Counted from the first letter of the stretch, positions 8,809-20,667 are shown. The stretch: DNA of 64,000 nt from Streptomyces albireticuli (GCF_002192455.1 NZ_CP021744.1:4308001-4372000); one strand, 5' to 3'. Numbers and translations: made by a program. Notes: generated from the letters alone by a model not told the origin.

Positions 8809-10089
8809 ATGACACGGAACGAAGCGCACCAGGACAACGCGGGGTCCGGGGACTCCGCCTCGGGCATACCGGGCGCGCGGGGCCGCCGTAAGGCCGTCCG
8901 CTACGCCGTGCCCGTCGCGGTCGCCGGCATCGCGGCCGCCTCGATCGGGATCGGCTCCGCGCTGGCCAGCAGCGGTGACCCCGACCTGCCGAAGATCAGC
9001 GCGGAGGAGCTGATCGCCAAGGTCGCGAAGTCGGACGTCCAGCAGCTCTCCGGCTCGGTGAAGTTCAGCACCGACCTGGGTCTGCCGTCGCTGCCGTCGG
9101 GCATCTCGCTCGGCGAGGGCGGCAAGGACGGCAAGGACGGCAAGGGCGGCGGGGGCTCGGACGCCTCCCCGCAGGCCAAGCTCGCCGAACTGGCCACCGG
9201 TACGCACACGCTGCGCGTCGCCGTCGACGGCCCGGACAAGCAGCGGCTGTCGATCGTCGAGCGCGCCGCCGAGTACAGCCTGATCCGCAACGGCGACCAG
9301 GTCTGGGCGTACGACAGCGGCAGCAACACCGTCCACCACTCGACCGCGCCCGCCGGCGAGGGCGCGAAGGACGGCAAGGGCGGCAAGGGCAAGGCGCCCG
9401 AGGAACTGCGCGGCGCCTCCCCGCAGGAGCTCGCCAAGAAGGCCCTCGACGCCGTGGGCGACTCGACCTCCGTGGCGGTCGACGGCACGGCCAAGGTGGC
9501 CGGCCGGGACGCCTACCAGCTGACCGTGAAGCCGAAGGCGGCCGAGTCGACCGTCGGCGCCGTGCGGATCGCGGTGGACGCGAAGACGGGCACGCCGCTG
9601 AAGTTCACGCTCTCGGCCAAGAGCGGCGGCAAGCCGGTCGTCGACGCGGCCTTCACCAAGGTCGACTTCGGCAAGCCGAGCGCGAGCACCTTCGACTTCA
9701 CCCCGCCGAAGGGCGCCAAGGTCACCGAGGACAAGGACCTGGAGGGCCGCGCCGCGCACCAGGCCGAGGGGATGCCCGACCTCTCCGGCCTCTCGGGTCT
9801 CTCCCAGGCGCCCGGCCTCGACATCCTCGGCAAGGACTGGGCGTCCATCGCGCACTTCTCCGTGCCCAAGGACCTCAAGCCGGCCGACAAGCCCGCGGGC
9901 AAGGCGGGCAGCGCGGGCAAGAGCGCCCCGGCCGGTGGCCTGTTCGAGAAGTTCGGCAGCAAGGTCTCGGGCTCCTTCGGCTCGGGCCAGGTCTTCTCCA
10001 CCCGCCTCGTCAACGCCCTGATCACGGACGACGGCGAGGTGTACGTGGGCGCGGTCACCAAGGACGCGCTGATCGCCGCGGCCAAGTAG
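8809..10089 (+). CDS. LolA/LolB-fold membrane-anchored protein
   Basis: This 426-residue protein has one N-terminal transmembrane segment (about residues 29-50) after a basic stretch (GARGRRKAVRY), so the bulk is extracytoplasmic. The body (ISAEELIAKVAKSDVQQLSGSVKFSTDLGLP..., then MTKFSTP-like repeats of beta strands) resembles the outer-membrane lipoprotein carrier fold that Gram-positive actinobacteria keep in sigma-factor-linked or ABC-transporter-linked envelope proteins. It is interrupted by Gly/Lys/Asp low-complexity linkers near residues 104-120 and 185-200. An ABC exporter follows directly and may work with it. The family call is moderate; no enzymatic motif is seen. Confidence 0.65.
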   Translation: MTRNEAHQDNAGSGDSASGIPGARGRRKAVRYAVPVAVAGIAAASIGIGSALASSGDPDLPKISAEELIAKVAKSDVQQLSGSVKFSTDLGLPSLPSGISLGEGGKDGKDGKGGGGSDASPQAKLAELATGTHTLRVAVDGPDKQRLSIVERAAEYSLIRNGDQVWAYDSGSNTVHHSTAPAGEGAKDGKGGKGKAPEELRGASPQELAKKALDAVGDSTSVAVDGTAKVAGRDAYQLTVKPKAAESTVGAVRIAVDAKTGTPLKFTLSAKSGGKPVVDAAFTKVDFGKPSASTFDFTPPKGAKVTEDKDLEGRAAHQAEGMPDLSGLSGLSQAPGLDILGKDWASIAHFSVPKDLKPADKPAGKAGSAGKSAPAGGLFEKFGSKVSGSFGSGQVFSTRLVNALITDDGEVYVGAVTKDALIAAAK

Positions 10090-10177
10090 ACGGACTCCCG
10101 CCCGCCCCCGCCGCCCGGTGGCCCCGCTGCCGGGCGGCGGAAGGCGTCGTACGGCCGGAAGACGGAAGGGGACCCCG

Positions 10178-11221
10178 GTGGAGGAGCTGCCCGCGCGGAG
10201 CGAGGGACCGGCGAGCGCGCCGGGGGAAGGGCCCGCCGCGGCCCCGGCCCCGGCCGGCCGGGTGCCGCCGGGCGGCGCCGCGCTGGAGGCCCGCGGGCTC
10301 ACCAAGCGCTACCGGGGCGGGCAGCTCGCCGTCGACCGGCTGGACCTGAGGGTGCCGCGTGGCAGCGTCTTCGGCTTCCTCGGCCCCAACGGCTCGGGGA
10401 AGACCACCACCATCCGGATGGCCATGGGCCTGATCGAACCGACCTCGGGCACCGTCGAGGTGCTCGGTGAGCCCATGCCGCGCGCGGCCCGCCGGGTGCT
10501 GCCCAGGGTGGGCGCGCTCATCGAGGGGCCCGCGCTCTACGGCTTCCTCTCCGGCCGCGACAACCTCGTGCGCTTCGACGCCGCCGACCCCACCGCCGAT
10601 CCCCGCACCCGCGCGGCCCGGGTCGGCGCGGCCCTGGACCGGGTCGGCCTCGTCGCCGCGGCCGGCAAGAAGGCCCGCGCGTACTCCCTCGGCATGAAGC
10701 AGCGGCTCGGCCTGGCCGCCGCCCTGCTCCGGCCGCGCGAGCTGCTCGTCCTGGACGAGCCGACCAACGGCCTCGACCCGCAGGGCATGCGCGAGATCCG
10801 CACCCTGGTGCGCGAGCTCGCGGCCGACGGCACCACCGTCTTCCTCTCCTCGCACCTCCTCGACGAGATCGAGCAGGTGTGCACCCACGCCGCCGTCATG
10901 GCCCAGGGGCGGCTGCTCACCCAGGGCACGGTCGCCGAGCTGGCCGGGCGGGCCGCCTCGGCCCGCGGTCGGCTGGCCGTCACCACCCCCGACACCGCGG
11001 ACGCCGTCCGGATCCTCAAGGAGCACGGAGTGACCGACCTCGTGGCCGCCTTCGACCGCGTCACCGGCGAACTGCCCGCCCAGGGCGCCCCCGACCTCGC
11101 CGACCTCAATGCCGCGCTGGTGGGCGCCGGGGTCCGGGTGCGGGCCTTCGGGCAGGAGCGGGCCTCGCTGGAGGACGCGTTCGTCGCCCTGACGGGGGAG
11201 GGCTTCGATGTCGCGGGCTGA
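10178..11221 (+). CDS. ABC transporter ATP-binding protein
   Basis: This is a 347-residue ATPase of an ABC-2 exporter. Walker A is GPNGSGKTT, the signature is YSLGMKQRLGL, Walker B is LLVLDEPTNGLDPQG, and the switch histidine is in LSSHLLDEIEQ. The C-terminal 90 residues are the small extra domain common in this branch. I place the start at GTG 10178, preceded by GGAAGGGGA; a start 20 codons earlier is less likely. The first 35 residues are a Pro/Ala-rich linker. It overlaps the permease gene by 14 bp. Confidence 0.92.
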   Translation: MEELPARSEGPASAPGEGPAAAPAPAGRVPPGGAALEARGLTKRYRGGQLAVDRLDLRVPRGSVFGFLGPNGSGKTTTIRMAMGLIEPTSGTVEVLGEPMPRAARRVLPRVGALIEGPALYGFLSGRDNLVRFDAADPTADPRTRAARVGAALDRVGLVAAAGKKARAYSLGMKQRLGLAAALLRPRELLVLDEPTNGLDPQGMREIRTLVRELAADGTTVFLSSHLLDEIEQVCTHAAVMAQGRLLTQGTVAELAGRAASARGRLAVTTPDTADAVRILKEHGVTDLVAAFDRVTGELPAQGAPDLADLNAALVGAGVRVRAFGQERASLEDAFVALTGEGFDVAG

Positions 11222-12131
11222 GCGGAGTCCCGATCGTACGGAGCGCCCGGCCGGGCCGCTCCCCGGTGCCGCCCCGGCGGTCGGCCGGGGCGCGCATCCG
11301 CTCCGGCAGCTGTCCCTGTTCCGCAGCGAGATCGGCACCGTGTTCCGGCGCTGGCGGACGCTCGCCCTGCTCGGCGTGCTCGCGGCCGTGCCCGTCCTCG
11401 TCGGCATCGCCGTGAAGGTCGAGACCGGCGACGGCGGCACGGTCGGCCAGGGCGGCGGGGGCCCGGCGTTCCTCAGCCAGGTCACCAACAACGGCCTCTT
11501 CCTGGTCTTCACCTCCCTCGCCGCGACCCTGCCCTTCTTCCTGCCGATGGCCGTCGGGGTGGTCGCGGGCGACTCGCTGGCCGGGGAGGCGGCCTCCGGC
11601 ACCCTGCGCTACCTCCTGGTCGCGCCCGCCGGCCGTACGCGGCTGCTGCTCGCCAAGCTCGTCTCGACGCTGGTCTTCTGCCTCGCCGCCACCATGGTGG
11701 TCGCGCTCTCCGCGCTGGCGGTGGGGGCGCTGCTCTTCCCGCTCGGCGACGTCACCCTGCTCAGCGGGACGACGGTGTCCTTCGGCGAGGGGCTGCTGCG
11801 GGCGCTGGCCGTCGCCTGCGCGGTGGCGCTGTCCCTGGTGGGCATCGCGGCCCTGGGGCTGTTCGTCTCCACGCTCACCAACAGCGGGATCGCGGCCATG
11901 GCCACCACGGTGGGCCTGCTCATCACGGCCCAGATCGTCGACCAGTTCCCGCAGCTGGACGCCGTGCAGCCGTATCTCTTCCCGCACCACTGGCTCAGCT
12001 TCGCGGACGTCCTGCGCCAGCCGGTCTACTGGGACCAGCTGCTCGACAACTTCCGTCTCCAGGCGCTGTACGCGGCGGTCTTCGGCTCGGCGGCGTGGGC
12101 CCGGTTCACGACGAAGGACGTCACGGCATGA
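11208..12131 (+). CDS. ABC-2 type transporter permease
   Basis: This 307-residue membrane protein has about six hydrophobic segments, beginning LALLGVLAAVPVLVGIAV. The central part, AGEAASGTLRYLLVAPAGRTRLLLAKL, is typical of ABC-2 permeases, where a loop marks the interface to the ATPase. The overlap with the ATPase gene shows they form one transporter. The substrate is not evident; related pairs export lipids, peptides or antibiotics. Confidence 0.9.
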   Translation: MSRAERSPDRTERPAGPLPGAAPAVGRGAHPLRQLSLFRSEIGTVFRRWRTLALLGVLAAVPVLVGIAVKVETGDGGTVGQGGGGPAFLSQVTNNGLFLVFTSLAATLPFFLPMAVGVVAGDSLAGEAASGTLRYLLVAPAGRTRLLLAKLVSTLVFCLAATMVVALSALAVGALLFPLGDVTLLSGTTVSFGEGLLRALAVACAVALSLVGIAALGLFVSTLTNSGIAAMATTVGLLITAQIVDQFPQLDAVQPYLFPHHWLSFADVLRQPVYWDQLLDNFRLQALYAAVFGSAAWARFTTKDVTA

Positions 12132-12165
12132 CGCCGGACGGGCTGCTTCTCAGCCCGTCCGGCGT
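12131..12165. terminator. Bidirectional terminator; common Streptomyces intergenic palindrome
   Basis: A perfect 15-bp stem, 12131-12145 with 12151-12165, closes a CTTCT loop between converging genes. Its core (GCCGGACGGGCTG) is the same family of palindrome found at 55735-55780, and I recognise it as a dispersed repeat of Streptomyces intergenic regions. Confidence 0.85.
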
Positions 12166-12201
12166 GTGCGGACCGGGGTCCGGGGCGGAGCCCCGCTCCC
12201 C

Positions 12202-13554
12202 TCAGAACGTGAGCTTCCAGCTGTCGATGTACCCCGTGTCCTGCGCCCCGATGTCCTGGACCCGCAGCTTCCACGTCCCGTTCGCCGTCTCCGCCGAGGC
12301 GTCGACCGTGAACGTGTCGATGACGTTGTCCGCCGAGTCGCTGCCGCTGGACGACTTCACCCGGTACGCGCGCCCGCTCGGCCCGACCAGGTCGACGACC
12401 AGGTCACCGCGCCAGGTGTGCTTGATGTCGACCCCGACCTTGAGCGCCGAGGGCGCGTTGCCGGTGCGGCCGGTGACGGCGATCGACGACTCCACGGCCG
12501 CGCCCGCGTCCGGGATCGCGACGTCGGCCGCGTTCTCGAAGGAGGTACCGCCCGGGTTGGTCGTGCCGCCGCTCAGCGTCCACACGGCGTGCGCGATGGC
12601 GTCGCTGTTGAGGTCGAGCGCGGTGTCGTTGATGTTCGACGTGCTGTCGCAGGAGGAGTGGTAGCAGCGGTCGAACGCCTGGCCCGCGGTGCCGCCCCAC
12701 TTCTGGGCCTGCGCGGCGGACTTACGGGTCTCGGCGCCGCTGAACAGCCCGCCGACGCGGATGCCCGCGCTCTTGAACGGGGCGTGGTCGGAGCGGCCGT
12801 CGCCCTCGGTCTCGATCTCGGTGGAGATGTTCTTGCCGGCGAACCAGGTCTTGAAGACGCCCTCGATCGTCGGGTCGTCGTCGTAGACGAAGTAGCCCGG
12901 GTTGGGCGAGGCGAGCATGTCGAAGTTCAGATACCCGTCGATCTTCGCGCGCTCGGCGGCGGGCAGGTTGTTGACGTAGTACCGCGACCCGACCATGCCC
13001 AGTTCCTCGGCGCCCCACCAGGCGAAGCGCAGGTGCTTGCCGGGCTTGTAGCCCTCGCGGGCCACGGTGAGGGCGGTCTCCAGGACGGCGGCCGAGCCGG
13101 AGCCGTTGTCGTTGATGCCCGGCCCGGCGGAGACCGAGTCGAGGTGGGCGCCGGCGAAGAGCACATGGCTCGCGTCGCCGCCCGGCCAGTCGGCGACGAG
13201 GTTGTAGCCGGTGCTGCCGCCGGAGGTGAACTGCTGGACGCTGGTGGTGAACCCGGCGGCGTCCAGCTTGCCCTTCACATAGTCGATGGACGCCTTGTAG
13301 CCGCTGCGGCCGTGCGCGCGGTTGCCGCCGTTGGCGGAGGCTATCGACTGGAGCTGGGACAGGTGCGCCTTGACGTTGGCGAGGGAGATGTCGGGCGCGG
13401 CGGCGGCCTTGGCGGGGGCCTTGGCGGCGGTGGGTTCCGCCAGGGCCGTGCCGGAGGCCGCGCCGAGCAGGGTCGCGGTGAGAGCCGCGCCGGTGGCCAG
13501 GAGGGCCACGGCGCGAGATCTTCGGGGCAGGGTTGGTCCGGTGAGCTCAAGCAT
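12202..13554 (-). CDS. Secreted zinc aminopeptidase (M28, S. griseus SGAP type) with P-domain
   Basis: This 450-residue secreted enzyme removes N-terminal, mostly hydrophobic, amino acids. Residues 1-40 form a signal peptide, and the mature protein probably starts near Ala53 (APDISLANVKAHL). The co-catalytic zinc ligands are all present: His137, Asp149, Glu184, Asp212 and His299, with catalytic Glu183 and Tyr298. They keep a constant offset of 52 from the S. griseus enzyme as I remember it. Cysteines in RCYHSSCD form the usual disulfide. Residues from about 320 are a proprotein-convertase P-type beta domain (ADVAIPDAGAAVESSIAVTG ... IDSWKLTF). ATG 13554 has GGGAG upstream. Two 11-bp direct repeats lie 127-164 bp upstream. 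Confidence 0.95.
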   Translation of the reverse strand: MLELTGPTLPRRSRAVALLATGAALTATLLGAASGTALAEPTAAKAPAKAAAAPDISLANVKAHLSQLQSIASANGGNRAHGRSGYKASIDYVKGKLDAAGFTTSVQQFTSGGSTGYNLVADWPGGDASHVLFAGAHLDSVSAGPGINDNGSGSAAVLETALTVAREGYKPGKHLRFAWWGAEELGMVGSRYYVNNLPAAERAKIDGYLNFDMLASPNPGYFVYDDDPTIEGVFKTWFAGKNISTEIETEGDGRSDHAPFKSAGIRVGGLFSGAETRKSAAQAQKWGGTAGQAFDRCYHSSCDSTSNINDTALDLNSDAIAHAVWTLSGGTTNPGGTSFENAADVAIPDAGAAVESSIAVTGRTGNAPSALKVGVDIKHTWRGDLVVDLVGPSGRAYRVKSSSGSDSADNVIDTFTVDASAETANGTWKLRVQDIGAQDTGYIDSWKLTF

Positions 13555-13680
13555 GGGGGGCTCCCAACTCCATTTGACGTGGCCATGATGTTGGGGGCGG
13601 CCCGAAGGTGCGTCAAGGGCGGATTTCGGACACGGGACACCGCTTTCCGGATATCGGGCGGTCCCGCACCGGCTCTGAGC

Positions 13681-13718
13681 TGTGACTTCTGTGCTGGCTG
13701 GGGCAGTTGTGACTTCTG
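13681..13718. promoter_or_regulatory. Pair of 11-bp direct repeats upstream of the aminopeptidase gene
   Basis: TGTGACTTCTG occurs at 13681-13691 and again at 13708-13718, spaced 27 bp from start to start. They are followed by an unusually AT-rich TTAAAAGTT. The spacing is about two and a half helical turns. It could be a regulator site for the aminopeptidase gene on the minus strand, but that is an inference. Confidence 0.4.
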
Positions 13719-13796
13719 GGTTAAAAGTTGCGCCCGGCCCGTGCCCGGACCCCGCGCCCGGACCCCGCGTCGGGCCTGCTCCGCCCTCTCCCGGCC

Positions 13797-14816
13797 CTAC
13801 TTGGCGACGGCGTCCGCTTCGGGCTCCTCGGCGGGCTGCGCCGGGGAGTCCGTTCCGCCGGCCGCCCCGCCGTCCCGTACGCCCTCCGCCTTGTCCCGGG
13901 CGTCCCGCAGCCGCGCCCGCGCACTCCGGGCCGTACGCGCCGCGTCCCAGGTGAGCAGCGCCAGCGCCAGCCAGACCAGCGCGAAGCCGGCCCACCGCTC
14001 GGCGGGCATCGCCTCGTGGAAGACGACGAGGCCCAGCACGAACTGGAAGACGGGGGTGAGGTACTGCACCATCCCGATCACCGACAGCGGCAGCCGCACC
14101 GCCGCCACGCCGAAGCAGATCAGCGGCAGCGCGGTGATCACACCGGTGCCCATCAGCAGCAGGGCGTGCCCCGGGCCGGTGGCGGTGAAGGTGCTCCTCC
14201 CCTGCGCGCCGAGGAAGAGCAGGAAGCCCAGCGCGGGCAGGAACTGCACGGCCGTCTCGGCGGCCATCGACTCCAGCCCGCCCAGCGCGACCTTCTTCTT
14301 GACCAGGCTGTACGCGCTGAAGGTCAGCGCCAGCGTCAGCGCGACCCACGGCAGCTTGCCGTAGCCGACGGCCAGCACGACGACCGCGGCGCCGCCGACG
14401 CCCACCGCGGTCCACTGCGCCGGCCGCAGCCGCTCGCGCAGGACGAGCACGCCGACGGCGATGCTGACGAGCGGGTTGAAGAAGTACCCCATCGACGCCT
14501 CGATGACGTGTCCGGAGTTCACCGCCCAGATGTAGGCGGCCCAGTTCGTGGAGATGAGGACCGCGCCGAGCGCGACCATCCCCAGCCGCTTCGGCTGCCG
14601 CAGCAGCCCGGGTATCCAGTTCCAGCGGCGCGTCACGGCCAGCACGACCAGGACGGCGGCGAGCGACCACACCATGCGGTGGGCCAGGATCTCGACCGCT
14701 CCGGTCGGCTCCAGCAGGGGCCAGTAGAGCGGGAAGAGGCCCCAGATCGTATAGGCGGCGACCGCGCAGAGCAGACCTGTGCGGGTCTCGTTGCGAGGGG
14801 TGGGCGGCGGCAGCAC
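13797..14816 (-). CDS. rarD: EamA family transporter RarD
   Basis: This 339-residue integral membrane protein has ten predicted hydrophobic helices. The opening TGLLCAVAAYTIWGLFPLYWPLL is the characteristic N-terminus of RarD, and NWAAYIWAVNSGHVIEASMGYFFNPL is the other strongly conserved stretch. It belongs to the drug/metabolite transporter superfamily; its substrate is not established. The last 50 residues are a charged cytoplasmic tail richer in Pro, Ala and Glu than usual. An inverted repeat (14879-14910) lies about 63 bp upstream of the start. Confidence 0.92.
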   Translation of the reverse strand: MLPPPTPRNETRTGLLCAVAAYTIWGLFPLYWPLLEPTGAVEILAHRMVWSLAAVLVVLAVTRRWNWIPGLLRQPKRLGMVALGAVLISTNWAAYIWAVNSGHVIEASMGYFFNPLVSIAVGVLVLRERLRPAQWTAVGVGGAAVVVLAVGYGKLPWVALTLALTFSAYSLVKKKVALGGLESMAAETAVQFLPALGFLLFLGAQGRSTFTATGPGHALLLMGTGVITALPLICFGVAAVRLPLSVIGMVQYLTPVFQFVLGLVVFHEAMPAERWAGFALVWLALALLTWDAARTARSARARLRDARDKAEGVRDGGAAGGTDSPAQPAEEPEADAVAK

Positions 14817-14878
14817 GGGTTCCTCCCGGAGGGCGGGGCGACGTCGACCTTGCGAAGGTAGCGCCGCTCACCGGGCGG

Positions 14879-14910
14879 TGTCATGTCCGTATCGAATGAC
14901 GGTCATGACA
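14879..14910. promoter_or_regulatory. Inverted repeat upstream of rarD
   Basis: TGTCATG at 14879-14885 and CATGACA at 14904-14910 are exact reverse complements separated by 18 bp. Between them lies the smaller TGACGGTCA symmetry. Located upstream of rarD, it is a plausible operator. Confidence 0.4.
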
Positions 14911-14985
14911 TCGCGCGGCCGGTCACGCGGGAGGTGCGCCGGAGGCGGCCGGGTGCCGGGTGCCGGGCGGGGTGCGCGCATGCGA

Positions 14986-15019
14986 ACGGCCGGGCACCCG
15001 CTCCCGGGTGACCGGCCGT
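14986..15019 (-). terminator. Terminator hairpin after korB
   Basis: A 15-bp stem (14986-15000 with 15005-15019, one mismatch) with a CTCC loop stands just downstream of the korB stop on the minus strand. Confidence 0.75.
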
Positions 15020-15050
15020 GCTGTGTTCCGCAGGGGCCCTTACGCGTCGG

Positions 15051-18078
<3,028 letters not shown>

Positions 18079-18129
18079 TGCTTCGGACCTCCCTCATGGC
18101 GGCGGCGCGCACACGGTGGTGCCGACCGG

Positions 18130-18158
18130 CTTACCCAGGGCCATCGTACGTGGGTAAG
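18130..18158. promoter_or_regulatory. Inverted repeat upstream of korA
   Basis: CTTACCCA (18130-18137) and TGGGTAAG (18151-18158) are exact reverse complements separated by 13 bp. They lie about 52 bp upstream of the korA start, beside an unusually AT-rich stretch at 18190-18290. It is a likely operator or leader hairpin of the korAB operon. Confidence 0.5.
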
Positions 18159-18362
18159 GGTCGCCTACCTGGGATGGATCAGAAGATCGAATCGAGGAAG
18201 CAGCGGCTTTATATCCGGAAAATGTGGGTTTTTACGGTCGTACGGGCCTTCGATGGGAAGACGTCCCCCACTAGTCCTTTGGTTCTAGGCCTTTCCCGGC
18301 CGCGCGCCCGGCGGACCCCTCCGACCTGGACACCTTCCACGGCCGGGCGACCCGGCAGTGGA

Positions 18363-19040
18363 TCATGACCGGAGGTGCGTCAGCACGGCCAGCACCCGGC
18401 GGTGATCCCCGTCACTAGGGGAAAGCCCAAGCTTCAGGAAGATGTTGCTGACGTGCTTCTCGACGGCACCGTCGCTGACCACCAGCTGGCGGGCGATGGC
18501 GGAATTCGTCCTTCCTTCGGCCATCAGACCGAGGACCTCCCGCTCCCGGGGCGTCAGCCCGGCCAGCACGTCCTGCTTGCGGCTGCGGCCCAGCAGCTGC
18601 GCCACCACCTCGGGGTCCAGGGCCGTGCCGCCGCGCGCCACGCGCACCACCGCGTCCACGAACTCGCGGACCTCGGCCACCCGGTCCTTCAGCAGATAGC
18701 CGACGCCCCGGCTGCTGCCGGCCAGCAGCTCGGTGGCGTACTGCTCCTCCACGTACTGCGAGAGCACCAGCACGCCCAGCTCCGGGTGCTCCCGGCGCAG
18801 CTGGACGGCCGCCCGGACGCCCTCGTCGGTATGGGTCGGGGGCATCCGCACGTCCGCGACGACCACGTCCGGCAGGGCGCCCTCGGCGGCGAGCTCGGCG
18901 ATGGCCTTGAGCAGCGCCTGCGCGTCGCCGACGCCGGCCACGACGTCATGGCCACGGTCCGTCAGGAGCCGGGTCAGGCCCTCCCGGAGAAGCACCGAGT
19001 CCTCGGCGATGACGACCCGCACCCTGTCTTCCACGATCAC
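18363..19040 (-). CDS. LuxR-type (NarL family) response regulator
   Basis: This is a 225-residue two-component regulator. The receiver domain has the acidic pair in IAEDS, the phosphoacceptor Asp63 in VVADVRMPP, and the lysine in YLLKDRV. The C-terminal DNA-binding domain begins LTPREREVLGLMAEGRTNSAIARQL and ends with a recognition helix in GAVEKHVSNIFLKLGL. It lies 180 bp downstream of two sensor kinase genes on the same strand and is their likely partner. ATG 19040 and GTG 19034 are both possible starts. Confidence 0.93.
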   Translation of the reverse strand: MIVEDRVRVVIAEDSVLLREGLTRLLTDRGHDVVAGVGDAQALLKAIAELAAEGALPDVVVADVRMPPTHTDEGVRAAVQLRREHPELGVLVLSQYVEEQYATELLAGSSRGVGYLLKDRVAEVREFVDAVVRVARGGTALDPEVVAQLLGRSRKQDVLAGLTPREREVLGLMAEGRTNSAIARQLVVSDGAVEKHVSNIFLKLGLSPSDGDHRRVLAVLTHLRS

Positions 19041-19220
19041 GACCTCCGGCCCCCTGTCCCGGCGTCCGCCGGTTCTCGCTGCAACCTTCCCAGCATCGCA
19101 GCAATCGGGGCGGGGTGTGGGGAGCGGCGGGTGCGCGGGCCCTTCGCCGCGCTCCGCGCGGAGTGCCCGCGAGCGCCGGGCGGGCGGGGTTCCCGCCCGC
19201 CCGGCGCCCGTCGCCGGGGT

Positions 19221-20540
19221 TCAGCCGCGCCAGGGGAGCTCGGCCGTGACCGTGGTCGGGCCGCCCGCCGGGGAGTCCACCACCAGGAGCCCGTCGACCG
19301 AGCCCAGCCGCTCGGCGAGGCCGGCCAGCCCGCTGCCGCCCTCCGTGGACGCGCCGCCCTGCCCGTCGTCGGACACCTGGAGCATCACCCGCTGCCCCGA
19401 GCGCCACACGTCGACGCGCCCCGAGCGGGCCCGGCTGTGCTTGCTGATGTTCTGGAGGAGCTCCGAGACGGTGAAGTAGGCGATGCCCTCGATCGCCGCC
19501 GCGGGGCGGGCCGGCAGGTCCACCTCGACCGTCACCGGCACCGTGCACCGCGCGGCCAGCGCGGAGAGGGCCGGGCCGAGGCCGCGGTCGGTGAGGATGG
19601 CGGGGTGGATGCCGCGGGCGAGGTCGCGGAGTTCCTGGAGGGCGAGCTTCACCTCGCCGTGCGCCTCGTCGACCATCCGGGCCGCGGCCTCCGGGTCCTC
19701 CTCCAGCTTCTCCTTCGCCAGACCGAGATCCATGGCGAGGGCGACGAGCCGGGCCTGGGCGCCGTCGTGCAGGTCGCGCTCGATGCGGCGCAGGTCGGCG
19801 GCGGCGGTGTCCACGACGACGCCGCGGTCCTCCTCCAGCTCCCACACCCGGGTCGCCAGCCGGGACGGCCCGAGCAGGCCCACGACCAGCATCCGGTCCA
19901 CGTACGCCATGCCGCGGATGATCCACGGGGTGACCAGGACCAGGACCAGACCGGCGGCGCTGGTGACCCCGATCTCGAAGGGGTTGTCGAGGTAGAGGGC
20001 GGTGCCGTCGGCGTCGCCGTACACCTGCATGCCCGGCTGCCCCCAGTACGCCGGGTACATCCACGCGTAGAGCGGGTAGAGGAACACCGCCCAGCCGACG
20101 GCCCACAGTGTCAGCGACACGCAGAACGCCGCGACGGCCCACGGCATGTGCACCAGCGCGTAGAGCAGGTGCCGCCAGGACGTGCCGCTCTTGAGCAGCG
20201 CCGTCATCCAGGCCATCGGCCCGCCGCGGCCCTTGGCGGGGCGTACGGGCTCGGGCTCGGCGACCTCCAGGCCCAGCAGCCCCCGCGCCCGCGCCCGCTC
20301 CACCGCGCCCAGCGCCCGTGCCCCGGCGAGCGCCCCGGCCAGCACCGGTACACCGAGGAAGGTGATCAGCAGTCCGACGCCCGTCGACACCATGGTGATC
20401 GCGAAGGAGAAGGCGATCACCGAGATCGGAAGGCTGAGCAGGAGATGGAGGAACTCACGCCAGGTGCGGCCCTCCAGCGGTGCGCGCAGCACGGCGGGCA
20501 CCCGGTGGGCCCGGGGTGCCGTCGCCTGTCCGTGATCCAT
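19221..20540 (-). CDS. Sensor histidine kinase (HisKA_3) with membrane sensor domain, kinase 1
   Basis: The protein has 439 residues. I chose ATG 20540 because GAGGAG stands six bases upstream; ATG 20546 directly abuts that site. The N-terminal half has four or more membrane segments in two blocks (residues about 31-75 and 124-215), the layout of the Streptomyces 'putative sensor' domain. His258 in RRIERDLHDGAQARLV is the phosphorylation site. The ATPase domain has the N box SELLQNISKHSRA and the G box GGSGLAGLAERLGSVDG. Its catalytic half is almost identical to kinase 2, upstream on the same strand. The palindrome at 20668-20685 lies 128 bp before the start. Confidence 0.92.
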   Translation of the reverse strand: MDHGQATAPRAHRVPAVLRAPLEGRTWREFLHLLLSLPISVIAFSFAITMVSTGVGLLITFLGVPVLAGALAGARALGAVERARARGLLGLEVAEPEPVRPAKGRGGPMAWMTALLKSGTSWRHLLYALVHMPWAVAAFCVSLTLWAVGWAVFLYPLYAWMYPAYWGQPGMQVYGDADGTALYLDNPFEIGVTSAAGLVLVLVTPWIIRGMAYVDRMLVVGLLGPSRLATRVWELEEDRGVVVDTAAADLRRIERDLHDGAQARLVALAMDLGLAKEKLEEDPEAAARMVDEAHGEVKLALQELRDLARGIHPAILTDRGLGPALSALAARCTVPVTVEVDLPARPAAAIEGIAYFTVSELLQNISKHSRARSGRVDVWRSGQRVMLQVSDDGQGGASTEGGSGLAGLAERLGSVDGLLVVDSPAGGPTTVTAELPWRG

Positions 20541-20667
20541 GGCCATCTCCTCGTCCGATCTCCTTGACCGCGTGCGGCCGTGTCCGGCCGCGTCGTGTGC
20601 GCCGCTCGATGCCTCAAGGCTCGCCGACGGCGGCGCCGCGGACCATGGAGCGCGTCGGTGTCCCGGG

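Noticed and set aside
12202..14871. Apparent 889-residue fusion running through rarD antisense into the aminopeptidase
   Set aside because: The first 439 codons only lack stops because of high GC; the signal peptide and ribosome binding site place the real start at 13554.
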